Source: Acidobacteriota bacterium
GTDB lineage: Bacteria > Acidobacteriota > Blastocatellia > Pyrinomonadales > Pyrinomonadaceae
Assembly: GCA_018269075.1 (NCBI GenBank)
Contig: JAFDVJ010000010.1
Coordinates: 1 to 33,062, forward strand
DNA: 33,062 nucleotides
Direction of reading: 5' to 3'
The notes beneath the pieces were generated by a model that was given only the letters and a program-made list of their open reading frames with translations, was not told the origin of the DNA and ran no database searches. The translations under genes were made by a program, and so were the position numbers. This document shows, piece by piece, positions 1 to 8,182 of this stretch (position 1 is the first letter of the stretch; each line of letters begins with the position of its first letter).

Positions 1-300
1 GGCAATGTCCGCGAACTCGAAAACATCATCGAGCGCGCCGTCATCCTCGCCCGCGGCGAGGTCCTCGAAGTGGATTTTTTAGGATCGCCCGCGCCGCCGA
101 ATAACACGTTTTCCGGCGGCCGCGGAACGCTCGAAGATTTTGAGCGGCGGTTTATTCTGCAGGCTCTGGATGAGACCAACTGGCGCATCGGCGGCAGCGG
201 CGGAGCGGCGGTCAAGCTCGGCTTGAAACGCACCACGCTGATTTCCAAAATGGAAAAGCTCGGCATTTCGCGCCAGCCGCTGCCGGCATTTTCCCGCTGA
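1..300 (+). CDS. Sigma-54-dependent response regulator/activator, C-terminal part
   Basis: The reading frame is open from base 1 and ends at the TGA at 298-300, so the gene starts upstream of the window. The first residues, GNVRELENIIERAVIL, are the well-known end of the sigma-54 AAA+ ATPase domain (the GNVREL sensor-2 motif). After a short linker comes a Fis-type helix-turn-helix (LEDFERRFILQALDETNW, then AVKLGLKRTTLISKMEKLGI). Proteins of this family bind enhancer sites through the Fis domain and use ATP hydrolysis to open sigma-54 promoters. The regulatory N-terminus is outside the window, so the signal cannot be told. The Fis helix is close to the usual form, with LKRTTLISKMEKLGI in place of the more common R-TTL--KL--LGI. 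No partner gene follows on the same strand within 770 bases. Confidence 0.93.
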   Translation, partial: GNVRELENIIERAVILARGEVLEVDFLGSPAPPNNTFSGGRGTLEDFERRFILQALDETNWRIGGSGGAAVKLGLKRTTLISKMEKLGISRQPLPAFSR

Positions 301-320
301 ATCATCAGTATTTGAGCGAA

Positions 321-454
321 ACGGAGCGCCGGCATCCTGCCGGCAAACGTCGCAAACGCGGCGTCAGCACGCTTTATTTCCCTTGATCTTCGGGGAAATG
401 AAGCGGCGTCTGCGTTTTTCAAACGCATTGCCGGCCGAAATGCCGGCGCTCCGT
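321..454. repeat. Long imperfect inverted repeat (REP/MITE-like), copy 1
   Basis: The left end reads ACGGAGCGCCGGCATCCTG and the right end is its reverse complement with small changes (ATGCCGGCGCTCCGT), separated by about 90 bases that also carry matching GC-rich stretches (CGCAAACGCGGCGTC against GCGGCGTCTGCGTTTTTC). Each arm contains a smaller palindrome (GCCGGC-ATCCT-GCCGGC). It fills most of the gap between the sigma-54 activator and the DUF2934 gene. It resembles the inverted repeat at 27483-27638 in arm sequence and size. It could act as a bidirectional terminator, but no T-run is seen at either edge. Confidence 0.75.
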
Positions 455-510
455 CCTAACGTCGAATTCACGCTCAATTTACGCAGCGGTAAATCATTTT
501 CCCACCAACT

Positions 511-714
511 CTAATATCCCATTTTGAGCGAGGAAAACGGCAGCTGCGACCGATTCAGCAGGTCTGACAGGGATTGAGCCCGGCGGAAAATATATCTTTC
601 GGCCCGGTACCAGTCTTCGTCGGGCGAGCCCTCGGGGCGGCCTCTTTCTTCCCAAAACAGATAGGCCAGTTGTTCGATCTGCCGGTTATCGTTGTCGAGA
701 TTGCATTTGTCCAT
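511..714 (-). CDS. DUF2934 domain-containing small protein
   Basis: A protein of about 67 residues. Its middle part, QIEQLAYLFWEERGRPEG followed by SPDEDWYRAE, is the DUF2934 pattern (a short helical region, then RPEGSPDEDW and a helix). This domain is frequent in acidobacteria and proteobacteria and has no known function. The ATG at 712-714 is preferred to the GTG nine bases upstream, because AAGGAG lies at a normal distance from the ATG and overlaps the GTG. It stands alone on the minus strand. The 360 bases between it and the divergent hydrolase gene at 1075 hold no other gene that I can see and must carry both promoters. Confidence 0.8.
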   Translation of the reverse strand: MDKCNLDNDNRQIEQLAYLFWEERGRPEGSPDEDWYRAERYIFRRAQSLSDLLNRSQLPFSSLKMGY

Positions 715-1074
715 TATTTTCACTCCTTTGCTTATCTTTTCGGAAACCGGCGTCCGCGCGGCTTCCCGTTTTCGTTTACCTCAAGCTTTATGCCGGCTCC
801 CGAATCGACCCGATAGTTTTTCCTAACCCTCGAATTTAGAGATTTTCCGGGACATCGACGAATCCGTCCGGCTCTTTGCCGATCGGGGATTCTTGTCGGA
901 ATATCGTCATTTGTCGAAATCCGGTCACCCCGAATCGGCGGTCCGGCCGTCGATGAGGCTTTATAAGCCCTTGCGATGGAAAGAGTTCCCGCACCCCGCG
1001 AATCGCGGCACCGGATTTGTGAAAGAGATCTCCCGAACACGAAAAAAGTGCAAAGCACCAATCGAGGAGCAATT

Positions 1075-1749
1075 ATGACGGATAAATTCGCGGCCAAAAC
1101 CGCCAGAACAATCGAACCGGAAAACGATCCGCGGCTTTCGAGGGAAACGAAAAAATTCCTGCGGGCGCTCAATTCCCCCGTCCCGCCCGAACTCGAAAAA
1201 TTAACGCCCGTCGAAGCGCGGAAAGTGCTGTCCGACGCGCAGGCGGCCTTCGAGTTCGATTATTCGGGCATCGAGGAATCGGAAAAAACAATTCAATCGG
1301 ACGGTTACGAGATCAGATTGAATCGCGTCCGCCCGGCAGGCGTCGCCGGAATACTGCCGGTGTTTATTTTCATTCACGGCGGCGGCTGGGTTCCCGGCGA
1401 TTACCCGACGCATCGCCGGATGGTCCGCGACCTGACCATCGAATCGGGCGCGGCGGCGTTTTTCGTCAATTACACGCCGACGCCGGACGCGGTTTATCCG
1501 CAGCAGATCGACGAAATTTACGCGGCGCTTCGGTGGGTGGCGGAAAACGGCGGCGAAATCGGCGTCGACGGAAAAATCTGGCGGTCGTACGGGCGCAAAC
1601 TGGATGAAGCCGGCGTGCCCGTCACGGTCGCGCGATACGACGGAATGATTCACGATTTCGGGCTGCTCAACGGCCTGGCGCACCTGCCGCCGGTCAAATC
1701 GCTGTTCGTCCAGGCCGGCGCGGAATTGAGAAGGCATCTGGGCCGGTGA
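1075..1749 (+). pseudogene. Alpha/beta-hydrolase (HSL/esterase family) with the catalytic-serine segment missing
   Basis: 224 residues, read from ATG 1075 behind GAGGAG; the frame is open further upstream but without a ribosome site. The N-terminal half matches the hormone-sensitive-lipase family of alpha/beta-hydrolases: HGGGW (101-105) is the oxyanion-hole motif, and GVDGK (163-167) normally leads into the strand before GDSAGG. Here GVDGK runs directly into SYGRKLDEAGVPVTVARYDG and MIHDF, which is the extreme C-terminal part with the catalytic His (193). The nucleophile elbow, the cap contacts and the catalytic Asp, about 110 residues in normal members, are absent without loss of frame. As written the protein should not be an active esterase. 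Either this is a real in-frame deletion, leaving a remnant or non-catalytic protein, or it is an assembly collapse. It is the first gene of a four-gene run. Confidence 0.8.
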
Positions 1750-1821
1750 TAGATCCCGGCTTTCAAATGCAAAATGCTCCGTTCGGAGCGGGCATCAATA
1801 GAAATTTCAAGGAGACATATT

Positions 1822-2577
1822 ATGAAAATCGTGGTAATCGGCGGTTCCGGACTGATCGGATCCAAACTCGTCGCCAATCTTCGTCAAAAAGATCATCAAG
1901 TCGTCGCGGCGTCGCCCGACAGCGGCGTCAACACCATTACCGGCGAAGGGCTCAAAGAAGCGCTCGCCGGCGCGGAGGTCGTCGTCGACGTGGCCAATTC
2001 GCCGTCATTCGAGGATCAGGCGGTGCTGGAGTTTTTCGAAACTTCGGGACGAAACCTGCTCGCCGCGGAAATATCCGCCGGAGTAACGCATCACGTCGCG
2101 CTCTCGGTCGTCGGAACCGAACGGCTGCCCGAGAGCGGTTATCTGCGCGCCAAAACGGCGCAGGAAGCGCTGGTAAAAGAATCCGGCGTGCCCTACACGA
2201 TCGTCCATTCGACGCAGTTTTTCGAGTTTCTGGGCGGTATCGCGCAATCGGCGACCGACGGCGAAACGGTTCGGCTCCCGCCCGCCCTTTTCCAGCCGAT
2301 CTCGTCCGATGACGTGGCGGCGGCGCTCGCCGAAATCGCGGTCTCCGCGCCGGTCAACGGAACCGTCGAAATCGCCGGCCCGGAGAAATTCCGGATGGCC
2401 GAGCTGGTCCGTCAATATCTGGAGCTGAGGAACGATTCGCGGCGGGTGACGGCGGACGTTCACGCCCGCTATTTCGGCGCCGAACTGAATGACCGTTCGC
2501 TCGTGCCGGGCGCCGAAGCCCGGATCTTCCCGACCACTTTTGACGCGTGGCTCGGCCGCCAGAAAATGGCGGCCTGA
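1822..2577 (+). CDS. NmrA-like / atypical short-chain dehydrogenase, NAD(P)-binding
   Basis: 251 residues from ATG 1822, which sits behind a strong AAGGAG. The N-terminus MKIVVIGGSGLIGSKL carries the Rossmann GGSGLIG motif (7-13). The central part, HHVALSVVGTERLPESGYLRAKTAQEALV, has the Y---K arrangement of atypical SDRs (GYLRAK), and VPYTIVHSTQFFEF is typical of the NmrA/SDR_a5 group. These proteins bind NAD(P) and act as oxidoreductases or as redox-sensing regulators; substrate cannot be told. It lies 72 bases after the truncated hydrolase and 35 bases before the next gene, all on the plus strand, so co-transcription is likely. Relatives are often annotated as SDR family oxidoreductase or NAD-dependent epimerase. 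Confidence 0.88.
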   Translation: MKIVVIGGSGLIGSKLVANLRQKDHQVVAASPDSGVNTITGEGLKEALAGAEVVVDVANSPSFEDQAVLEFFETSGRNLLAAEISAGVTHHVALSVVGTERLPESGYLRAKTAQEALVKESGVPYTIVHSTQFFEFLGGIAQSATDGETVRLPPALFQPISSDDVAAALAEIAVSAPVNGTVEIAGPEKFRMAELVRQYLELRNDSRRVTADVHARYFGAELNDRSLVPGAEARIFPTTFDAWLGRQKMAA

Positions 2578-2612
2578 CCGCGAAAACGGAAATTATCCAA
2601 GGAGAAAGAGAA

Positions 2613-3458
2613 ATGAAATACTTAGCAACTTTAATCAACGCCTATTCGCGCCGCCGATCTCTGAGGCACGTTTTCCCGATTTTGGCTCTGGCGATGTTTT
2701 TTTCGGGAGCGGCGATCGATCGGGTCGAGGCTCAGAAGACCGTTCCGCCGAAGACGGTGGTGCTGGTCCACGGTTTGTTTGCCGACGGATCGAGCTGGGG
2801 GAAAATCATCCCGCTTCTTCAGGCGAGAGGGCTGAAAGTGGTCGCCGTCCAGAATCCTTTGACTTCGCTGGCCGACGACGTCGCCGCCACCAAAAGAGCG
2901 ATCGACGCGGCGCCGGGCCCGGTGATTCTGGTCGGGCATTCGTGGGGCGGCAACGTCATCACGCAGGCCGGAAATAATGAAAAAGTGTCCGCGCTCGTCT
3001 ATATCGCCGCCTTCGCGCTGTCCAAAGGCCAGTCCGTCAACGATCTGTACAAGGAATATCCGAAACCGGAATGGTTCGGCAGCGCGGTTTTGGATCCCGG
3101 CGGGTTTCTGACTTTGCCGTCATCAGCGGTCAGCAGTTTTTTCGCGCAGGATTTACCGGCCGCCGAAACCGATATCATCACCGCCACCCAGGGACCGGCT
3201 TATGTGCGGGCGTTCGACGATAAAGTCACCGAAACCGCCTGGAGCAGCAAGCCTTCGTGGTACGTCGTCGCGGCTGACGACCGGATGATCAGCCCCGACA
3301 TCGAAAGAGCGACCGCCAAAAAAATCGGCGCGACCGTGACCGTTTTGCAATCGAGCCACGTCCCGATGCTTTCAAAGCCCGGAGAGGTCGCGGACGTGAT
3401 CCTCGCCGCCGGCGGAATGTCCCCCAAACAGGCCCGGAACGTTCCGATCAAAAAGTAA
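2613..3458 (+). CDS. Secreted alpha/beta-fold hydrolase
   Basis: 281 residues from ATG 2613 with AAGGAG nine bases upstream. Residues 1-40 form a signal peptide: basic start (YSRRRSLRH), hydrophobic core PILALAMFFSGAA, and a probable cut after VEA. The mature part has HGLFADGSSW (oxyanion side, from 53), the nucleophile elbow GHSWGG with Ser110, an acidic residue in AADDRMI (222/223) and His249 in SSHVPML, so the catalytic triad is complete. It resembles the family of small hydrolases near plant salicylate/methyl esterases and bacterial EstC-like enzymes, which cleave small esters. The location would be periplasm or outside. It directly follows the NmrA-like gene and comes 119 bases before the crotonase gene. 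The exact substrate is unknown. Confidence 0.88.
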   Translation: MKYLATLINAYSRRRSLRHVFPILALAMFFSGAAIDRVEAQKTVPPKTVVLVHGLFADGSSWGKIIPLLQARGLKVVAVQNPLTSLADDVAATKRAIDAAPGPVILVGHSWGGNVITQAGNNEKVSALVYIAAFALSKGQSVNDLYKEYPKPEWFGSAVLDPGGFLTLPSSAVSSFFAQDLPAAETDIITATQGPAYVRAFDDKVTETAWSSKPSWYVVAADDRMISPDIERATAKKIGATVTVLQSSHVPMLSKPGEVADVILAAGGMSPKQARNVPIKK

Positions 3459-3577
3459 GACCCGGTTGTCTTCGGGCCGGCGGGGGCGAACCGAACCGGG
3501 CTTCCCCGCTCCGCCGGATTCGATTCGAATCCCTTCGGGCCCGCAGGGCCGGTTCGGGAAACCAGCGAGGTGATTTT

Positions 3578-4393
3578 ATGAAAATACGTGCCGAACAAAA
3601 TTCGCCGGCTTACTGGCGGGTGGTTATCGACAATCCGCCGAACAACCTTTTCGATCAGGAGCTGGCGGCAGAACTGCAGTCGTTGTTGGCCGGACTGGAA
3701 ACCGACGAAGATGTCAGAATCGTCGTTTTCGAAAGCGCCAACCCGAATTATTTCATCGCGCCCGCCGACCTCATCGGAGCGGGCGGCTACGATGAGGAAC
3801 GCGCGCTTTCCGGGCCCGCGACGTTTCGTTATTTTCTCAAACAGATGGAGCAGGCGAATTTTCTGACGGTCGGCGTTCTGCGCGGTCACGCCGGCGGAAC
3901 GGGAAGCGAATTTTTTTTGGGGCTCGACATCAGATTCGCCAGCCGCGAAAAGGCCGTGCTTTCGCAGATCGACCCGGGTTCGGAGTTTTCCGCCCACCAG
4001 GAAGGATTCGATCGATTATGCGCGCTCGTCGGACGGACCCGGGCTCTGGAAATCATTCTCGAGGCCGAAGATCTCGACGCCGACACGGCGGAGCGGCTGA
4101 ATCTGATCAACCGTTCGGTTCCGGATGCCGGTCTGGACTTATTCATCGAACGGTTCGCTTCCCACGTCGGCGGTTTTACCCGGGAAAATATCGCTTTTGT
4201 AAAACGGGCCGCCGGCGAACGGTCCGGACAGTCGGCGGCCGACGACGACGACACAACTCCGATGGATGCGCTGGCGTCCCTCAAATGGTCCGAAACCCGG
4301 GAGCGAATCGCCTCGCCGGCCGAACGTGTCTGGCACCGGCAGGATTATCGGGATCTGCCGCTGGGCGAACAGTTTCGGCCGGATTATGACTGA
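3578..4393 (+). CDS. Enoyl-CoA hydratase/isomerase (crotonase) family protein, divergent
   Basis: 271 residues from ATG 3578 with GAGGTGA upstream. The fold is recognisable from VVIDNPPNNLFDQELAAELQ, from FIAPADL (oxyanion half usually written FSAGADL) and from GHAGGTGSEFFLGLDIRFAS (second half, usually G-A-GGG-ELA--CD-R-A). Crotonases bind acyl-CoA and perform hydration, isomerisation or C-C cleavage. The usual second catalytic region (-PE-GLGI-PG-GG-QRL) is replaced by SQIDPGSEFSAHQEGFDRL, so the normal hydratase glutamates are not both evident. The C-terminal 40 residues (DDDDTTPMDALASLKWSETRERI) are acidic and family-typical only in part. It may be an isomerase-like or CoA-binding paralogue. 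It is the last gene of the plus-strand run. Confidence 0.82.
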   Translation: MKIRAEQNSPAYWRVVIDNPPNNLFDQELAAELQSLLAGLETDEDVRIVVFESANPNYFIAPADLIGAGGYDEERALSGPATFRYFLKQMEQANFLTVGVLRGHAGGTGSEFFLGLDIRFASREKAVLSQIDPGSEFSAHQEGFDRLCALVGRTRALEIILEAEDLDADTAERLNLINRSVPDAGLDLFIERFASHVGGFTRENIAFVKRAAGERSGQSAADDDDTTPMDALASLKWSETRERIASPAERVWHRQDYRDLPLGEQFRPDYD

Positions 4394-4577
4394 TCGATTC
4401 TGAGGCTTACTATAAATAGCGACAAAACGATTTGGAAAGACGGCGGTTCGTGATTCGTGGTTCGCTGCATCTGACGATGGAAGTGTCGAATCAACCCGAA
4501 TCGCTTCGAAGCGGACGGCAACGAACAACCTGCCGCGAACCCACAGGTAAAGTGTTGTCGGCCGCAGCCGCCATAAA

Positions 4578-4615
4578 AAAGCAAAGGCCTGTCGCCCGTG
4601 GCAGGCCTTTGCTTT
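4578..4615 (-). terminator. Rho-independent terminator (minus strand)
   Basis: A 14-bp perfect stem (AAAGCAAAGGCCTG / CAGGCCTTTGCTTT) with a 10-base loop. Read on the minus strand it is followed by six T residues (AAAAAA at 4575-4580 on the plus strand, partly in the stem), so it ends transcription coming from the queG remnant and probably from the subtilase gene. On the plus strand only three T residues follow, so it may work weakly for the crotonase run too. The stretch 4394-4577 holds nothing else that I recognise. Confidence 0.85.
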
Positions 4616-4619
4616 AAGT

Positions 4620-4880
4620 CAGGACGTTTTCGCTCCTTGAGCGCGTCGTGATAATCGTCGCTCGACGCGTAACGCGAGCCCCTGCCCTGCGCCGTGAAAA
4701 AGCCGTTGCGGATCGGCGCGTTTTTCGGATTCGCGCGCCATCCGGCCCATCGCGCCGTGACGGCCGGCGGCGAGCCATTCGCGGAGACGCTCTTCGTCGT
4801 CGCGCAAAGCTTCGGCGCGGGCGATTCCCGCTTTGTGAAAACCGAGTTCGAGGGCTTTTCGTGATCGATTCCGAATGTGA
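4620..4880 (-). pseudogene. queG: Remnant of epoxyqueuosine reductase gene (queG)
   Basis: The minus strand, read from about 4880, encodes RKALELGFHKAGIARAEAL, then ERLREWLAAGRHGAMGRMAR and EKRADPQRLF. This follows the N-terminus of QueG (ELGF--VGI, then L--WL---YHG-M-WM-RH and R--P--L-PG). At about 4697 the similarity jumps to another frame and further into QueG (GRGSRYASSDDYHDALKER, matching the SRYA-G-DYH--L motif), so about 30 residues and the frame are lost. It then stops within 10 bases of the terminator, and the whole iron-sulphur and cobalamin part of the enzyme is absent. No good start codon sits in frame. QueG makes the last step of queuosine formation in tRNA. The identification rests on motifs I recognise, not on an alignment. 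Confidence 0.7.
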
Positions 4881-5005
4881 AGCCACAGAAAAGATTTTGC
4901 CACAGAATCCGCCGGTTTTCCCAGAGCGATGACATTCTCCGGGCCGGACGGATTCCGCGGCAAAAAGATCGAATCGTTTCGGTTTGACGGACGGGCTTTG
5001 CGCCG

Positions 5006-8000
5006 TCACTCGTTAAAGTTCAATTCCGTTTCATCGAGCACGGTCAGGATCCGGGGCTCGAAGATGTGGCTCTTGCCGGCCGCCTGAAAAGTATAGGTTC
5101 TTCCGGTCGCGACGCCGTCAAAGCGATAATACCCGAACGAGTTGGTTCGGGCCGTCACGACCGCGCCGCCGTCGTCAGCCATCTTCACGATAATTCCGGG
5201 GACGCCCCGCCCGTCAAGGGTAATTCGCCCCGAAACGGAGACGCCGGCGGCACTCGGAGCCATCAGCCTCAATCCCGATACTTTCAACGTGTAGGGAATC
5301 GGAATCGACGTCGCGGAAGTGGCGGCGTTGACCGTGATGACCACGGTGCCGTTGGCGGGAACGGTGACGCTCATCGTTTTGGGGTATCCGACCGACGGGC
5401 TGGCTCCGATATCGCCGAGATAATTTGTGCCCAGGCTGACCGGATTAAAGCTGCCCGAATAGGCGACGACCTGCAGAAAATCGACGGTCGTCTTATCGGT
5501 CAGAATCGTAATCGAGGCGCAAACGGGAGCGGCCACCGGATTGTTCAGCGTGTAGGCGTCGTAATTCCGGTTGCCCGCGCCGGAAGTGCCGGGAAAAGCG
5601 TGCGGGGCGGCGCAGGTGCTGGCCGGGTCGGCCCTGAACAGGCGGGCCGTCTGCAGGCCGGTGACGGCCGTCGGGAAGCTGGCGCTCGTCGTCGGAGCGA
5701 CGGCATCGATCACCGAACTGATCGACAGCCGTCCCGTCGGAACCGTGAAATTGATCGCCTGCGAGGCGTTCCATCCGCCGGTATAATTGACGGTCAGGGT
5801 GAAACTGATCACCTGATCGACATTGACCAGATTATTCGTCTGAAAGGCGAAAGCCGTGATGTTATTGCCGGAGCTGCCGAGCGAAGCCAGATCAGCATAC
5901 GCCGAGGAACCCTGCGTGACGGTGACGTTGGGCGTCGAGGTGGTCAGGGTCGCGGTAATGCCGGTCGCGTTGGCCGGGCCGGTGTTTTTCAGATTGAGCA
6001 GGAGCGTGCCGCCCTCGCCGTTTTCGATGATGCCGTTGCCGTTGCCGCCGGCTTCCGTCAGCGTCGTGCCGTTCAATTCGAGAAAGGCCCGTCCGGTGAG
6101 GCCGGCGCTGATAAAGGAAGGGACGGCCATAATCGTCCCGGCGCCGGCGTCGCGATCGACGCCCGGCGTTTCGATGTCGAGCGCCGGCGCGGTCAGCGCC
6201 GAGCGGATCTGCGCCGGAGTGAGCGCCGGATTCGCCGATTTGAGCAGACCGGCGACCGCGGCCGCCGCCGGCGCGGCGCAGGACGTGCCGAAGAACGGCG
6301 AGCCGAAACCGCCGACTCCCGTGACCTCCATTCCGTCGGGCGCGGTCAGGTCGGGTTTCTGGCGGAGCACGCCGCCGGTCGAGGAAACGTTGCCCGGCGT
6401 GTAGGGCGTGCCGTCGGGTTGAAAAAATACCCGGCGCGGCCCGTCGGAGCTGAACGTCTCGACCTTGTCGGTGATGCCGTGAAGCGCCGGATACGGACCA
6501 TTGAAGAAAGTCGGCGGCGAAGCGAAGTTGAACGGCGCATAGGCCGGCGTCGCGGCGACGCTGTACGCGTTATCGACGTGGCTGTGGCCGAACGTCGTCC
6601 CGTCGGTCGAAAAGCTGAGTCTTCCGCGGTTGGTGTTCAGATGCAGAAACCGGTTGGCGGCGCCGGCGGCCTGCCGGATGACCGCCCGGTTGTTGGTCGT
6701 GTTGCTGCCGGTCTGTTCATACGGATCCTGCGTGCCGCTCTGGACGTTGGTCGACGACGCGACGACCGTGGTGCCGGCGTTGTTGAGGATGAAAAGATCG
6801 TAATCGTTGGCTGACGCGCCGAGCGGGTCGGACCAGTTGAGCGTAACCGGATTGGTCCCGCCGCCGCCGAGCGTCAGCAGATCCGACTGCGCGACCGCCG
6901 CCGACGGATCGAAATCGTGGACGAGCCCGCCGCCGGGAATCAGCGCGAGCGTGCCGCCGCTCACGAAATCGCCTTCCCACGTGCCCGACGTGCCGTCGTT
7001 CTTGTTGCCGGAATTGCTGGCCGATGAAAAATACAGCGCGCCGGCGTCCGTCACGTCCTTGACGGCCTGGATGACGACGCCGCCGTTGGTGTTGGTCGTG
7101 CCGACCTGTCCGTCCTGAAACGGCGATTCGACGAAATAGCCGAGATCGTCGACGATGATGTCGCAGCCGGCGGTTCGCAGATCGCGGATGTTTTGGGCGA
7201 ACTGCGTGATCGTCGGCAGACCGGTCGCGAAATAAAGCTGCGCGCCGGGCGCGATGTCGTGGATCACTTCGAGCATCGCCGTGCCCTCGTCGGCGCTGCC
7301 GGTCTGGCCGGGCAGCACCGTCACCGCGCCGAGATCGCCCGACGCCTGACTGGTCGCGAGATTGACGACGCCGTTCGAAAGGACGCCGATCTTGATGCCG
7401 GTGCCGTCGGCGTTGAACGCGCCGCGCGCCGAATAGGCGCCCATCGTGGTGACGCCTTCGGCATTGGCCGAACCGATGCCCGTGTAGCCGTTCGGGATCA
7501 GGTCGTTTGTCGGGCCGCCGATCCCGATGCCGGCCAGATCCGAAATAATCTGCTGATAGCGGGGTTGATTACCGAAAAAATTGCCGACGTTCGGCGCGGA
7601 AGGCGGCGTCGACGATCGCGACGGCATCCGGCCCGAATTCAGTTGATTGGTCAGGTATCCCTGTTTGGGCTGAATAAAGCGAACGCCCGGAAGGCCGGCG
7701 ACGTCTTCCAGCCGGTCGAGCGAAACGTCCGCCCGCAGGGTGTGGTAATTCGGTTCGCTGCTCAGAACCTCGGCGCCGAGATTTCTGATCTGCGACAACA
7801 ATCGGCGGGAGACGTCCGCCGTGATATCGACCGTCACCGTTCCGGTTTCGTCGGCATCGACGTCGACGACCAGATCCGGCACCATCGCCGTGAGGGCGTC
7901 GCCGCGGCGCGCCCTGGCCGCGTAGAGCAGCTGCGAATCGATTTTTTGCTGCGCCGGCGTCCGCGATTCCTTCTCATCGAGAAGCGCTTTTATCTGGAGC

Positions 8001-8182
8001 TGCGCCGCCGGGCTGATCTCTTTCCCGGCGGTATCGGTCAAATTTTCGGTTTCGTCGACGACGGGTTTGGAGATTCGATCGATTTGGGACGAAGACTCGA
8101 TGACAAACATCGGGATCAGCATTAAATACACAAGAACACAGGCCGCAAGATTTCTTAGAATTCGAACAGTTTTTTTATTCAT
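5006..8182 (-). CDS. Secreted subtilase-like (S8/S53-like) protein with C-terminal carboxypeptidase-regulatory domain
   Basis: 1058 residues from ATG 8180-8182 with GAGGAG upstream. Residues 1-33 are a signal peptide (NLAACVLVYLMLIPMFVI). A pro-region-like part follows to about 240. The peptidase-like core includes GTGIKIGVLSNGV (260-272), DEGTAMLEVIHDIAPGA (298-314), DIIVDDLGYF (341-350), SSASNSGN (386-393) and GTSCAAPAAAAVAGL with Ser634. The serine motif is canonical, but the usual subtilisin Asp (DTG) and His (HGT) motifs are not seen. GLU299 falls where sedolisins have their catalytic Glu when both are lined up on APGA. From about 690 there are beta-rich segments (NGNGIIENGEG, a calcium-loop-like motif), and the end (VSGRITLDGRGVPG to the C-terminus) is a carboxypeptidase-regulatory-like beta-sandwich. 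Exported, possibly surface-attached. Confidence 0.85.
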   Translation of the reverse strand: MNKKTVRILRNLAACVLVYLMLIPMFVIESSSQIDRISKPVVDETENLTDTAGKEISPAAQLQIKALLDEKESRTPAQQKIDSQLLYAARARRGDALTAMVPDLVVDVDADETGTVTVDITADVSRRLLSQIRNLGAEVLSSEPNYHTLRADVSLDRLEDVAGLPGVRFIQPKQGYLTNQLNSGRMPSRSSTPPSAPNVGNFFGNQPRYQQIISDLAGIGIGGPTNDLIPNGYTGIGSANAEGVTTMGAYSARGAFNADGTGIKIGVLSNGVVNLATSQASGDLGAVTVLPGQTGSADEGTAMLEVIHDIAPGAQLYFATGLPTITQFAQNIRDLRTAGCDIIVDDLGYFVESPFQDGQVGTTNTNGGVVIQAVKDVTDAGALYFSSASNSGNKNDGTSGTWEGDFVSGGTLALIPGGGLVHDFDPSAAVAQSDLLTLGGGGTNPVTLNWSDPLGASANDYDLFILNNAGTTVVASSTNVQSGTQDPYEQTGSNTTNNRAVIRQAAGAANRFLHLNTNRGRLSFSTDGTTFGHSHVDNAYSVAATPAYAPFNFASPPTFFNGPYPALHGITDKVETFSSDGPRRVFFQPDGTPYTPGNVSSTGGVLRQKPDLTAPDGMEVTGVGGFGSPFFGTSCAAPAAAAVAGLLKSANPALTPAQIRSALTAPALDIETPGVDRDAGAGTIMAVPSFISAGLTGRAFLELNGTTLTEAGGNGNGIIENGEGGTLLLNLKNTGPANATGITATLTTSTPNVTVTQGSSAYADLASLGSSGNNITAFAFQTNNLVNVDQVISFTLTVNYTGGWNASQAINFTVPTGRLSISSVIDAVAPTTSASFPTAVTGLQTARLFRADPASTCAAPHAFPGTSGAGNRNYDAYTLNNPVAAPVCASITILTDKTTVDFLQVVAYSGSFNPVSLGTNYLGDIGASPSVGYPKTMSVTVPANGTVVITVNAATSATSIPIPYTLKVSGLRLMAPSAAGVSVSGRITLDGRGVPGIIVKMADDGGAVVTARTNSFGYYRFDGVATGRTYTFQAAGKSHIFEPRILTVLDETELNFNE

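Noticed and set aside
732..1172. Minus-strand open frame of 146 codons between the DUF2934 gene and the hydrolase
   Set aside because: It has no ribosome site or recognisable motif and overlaps the start of the hydrolase gene and its leader.
5066..6814. Plus-strand open frame of 582 codons opposite the subtilase-like gene
   Set aside because: Antisense shadow, rich in Arg and Gly, with no motif; the minus-strand product has domains and a ribosome site.
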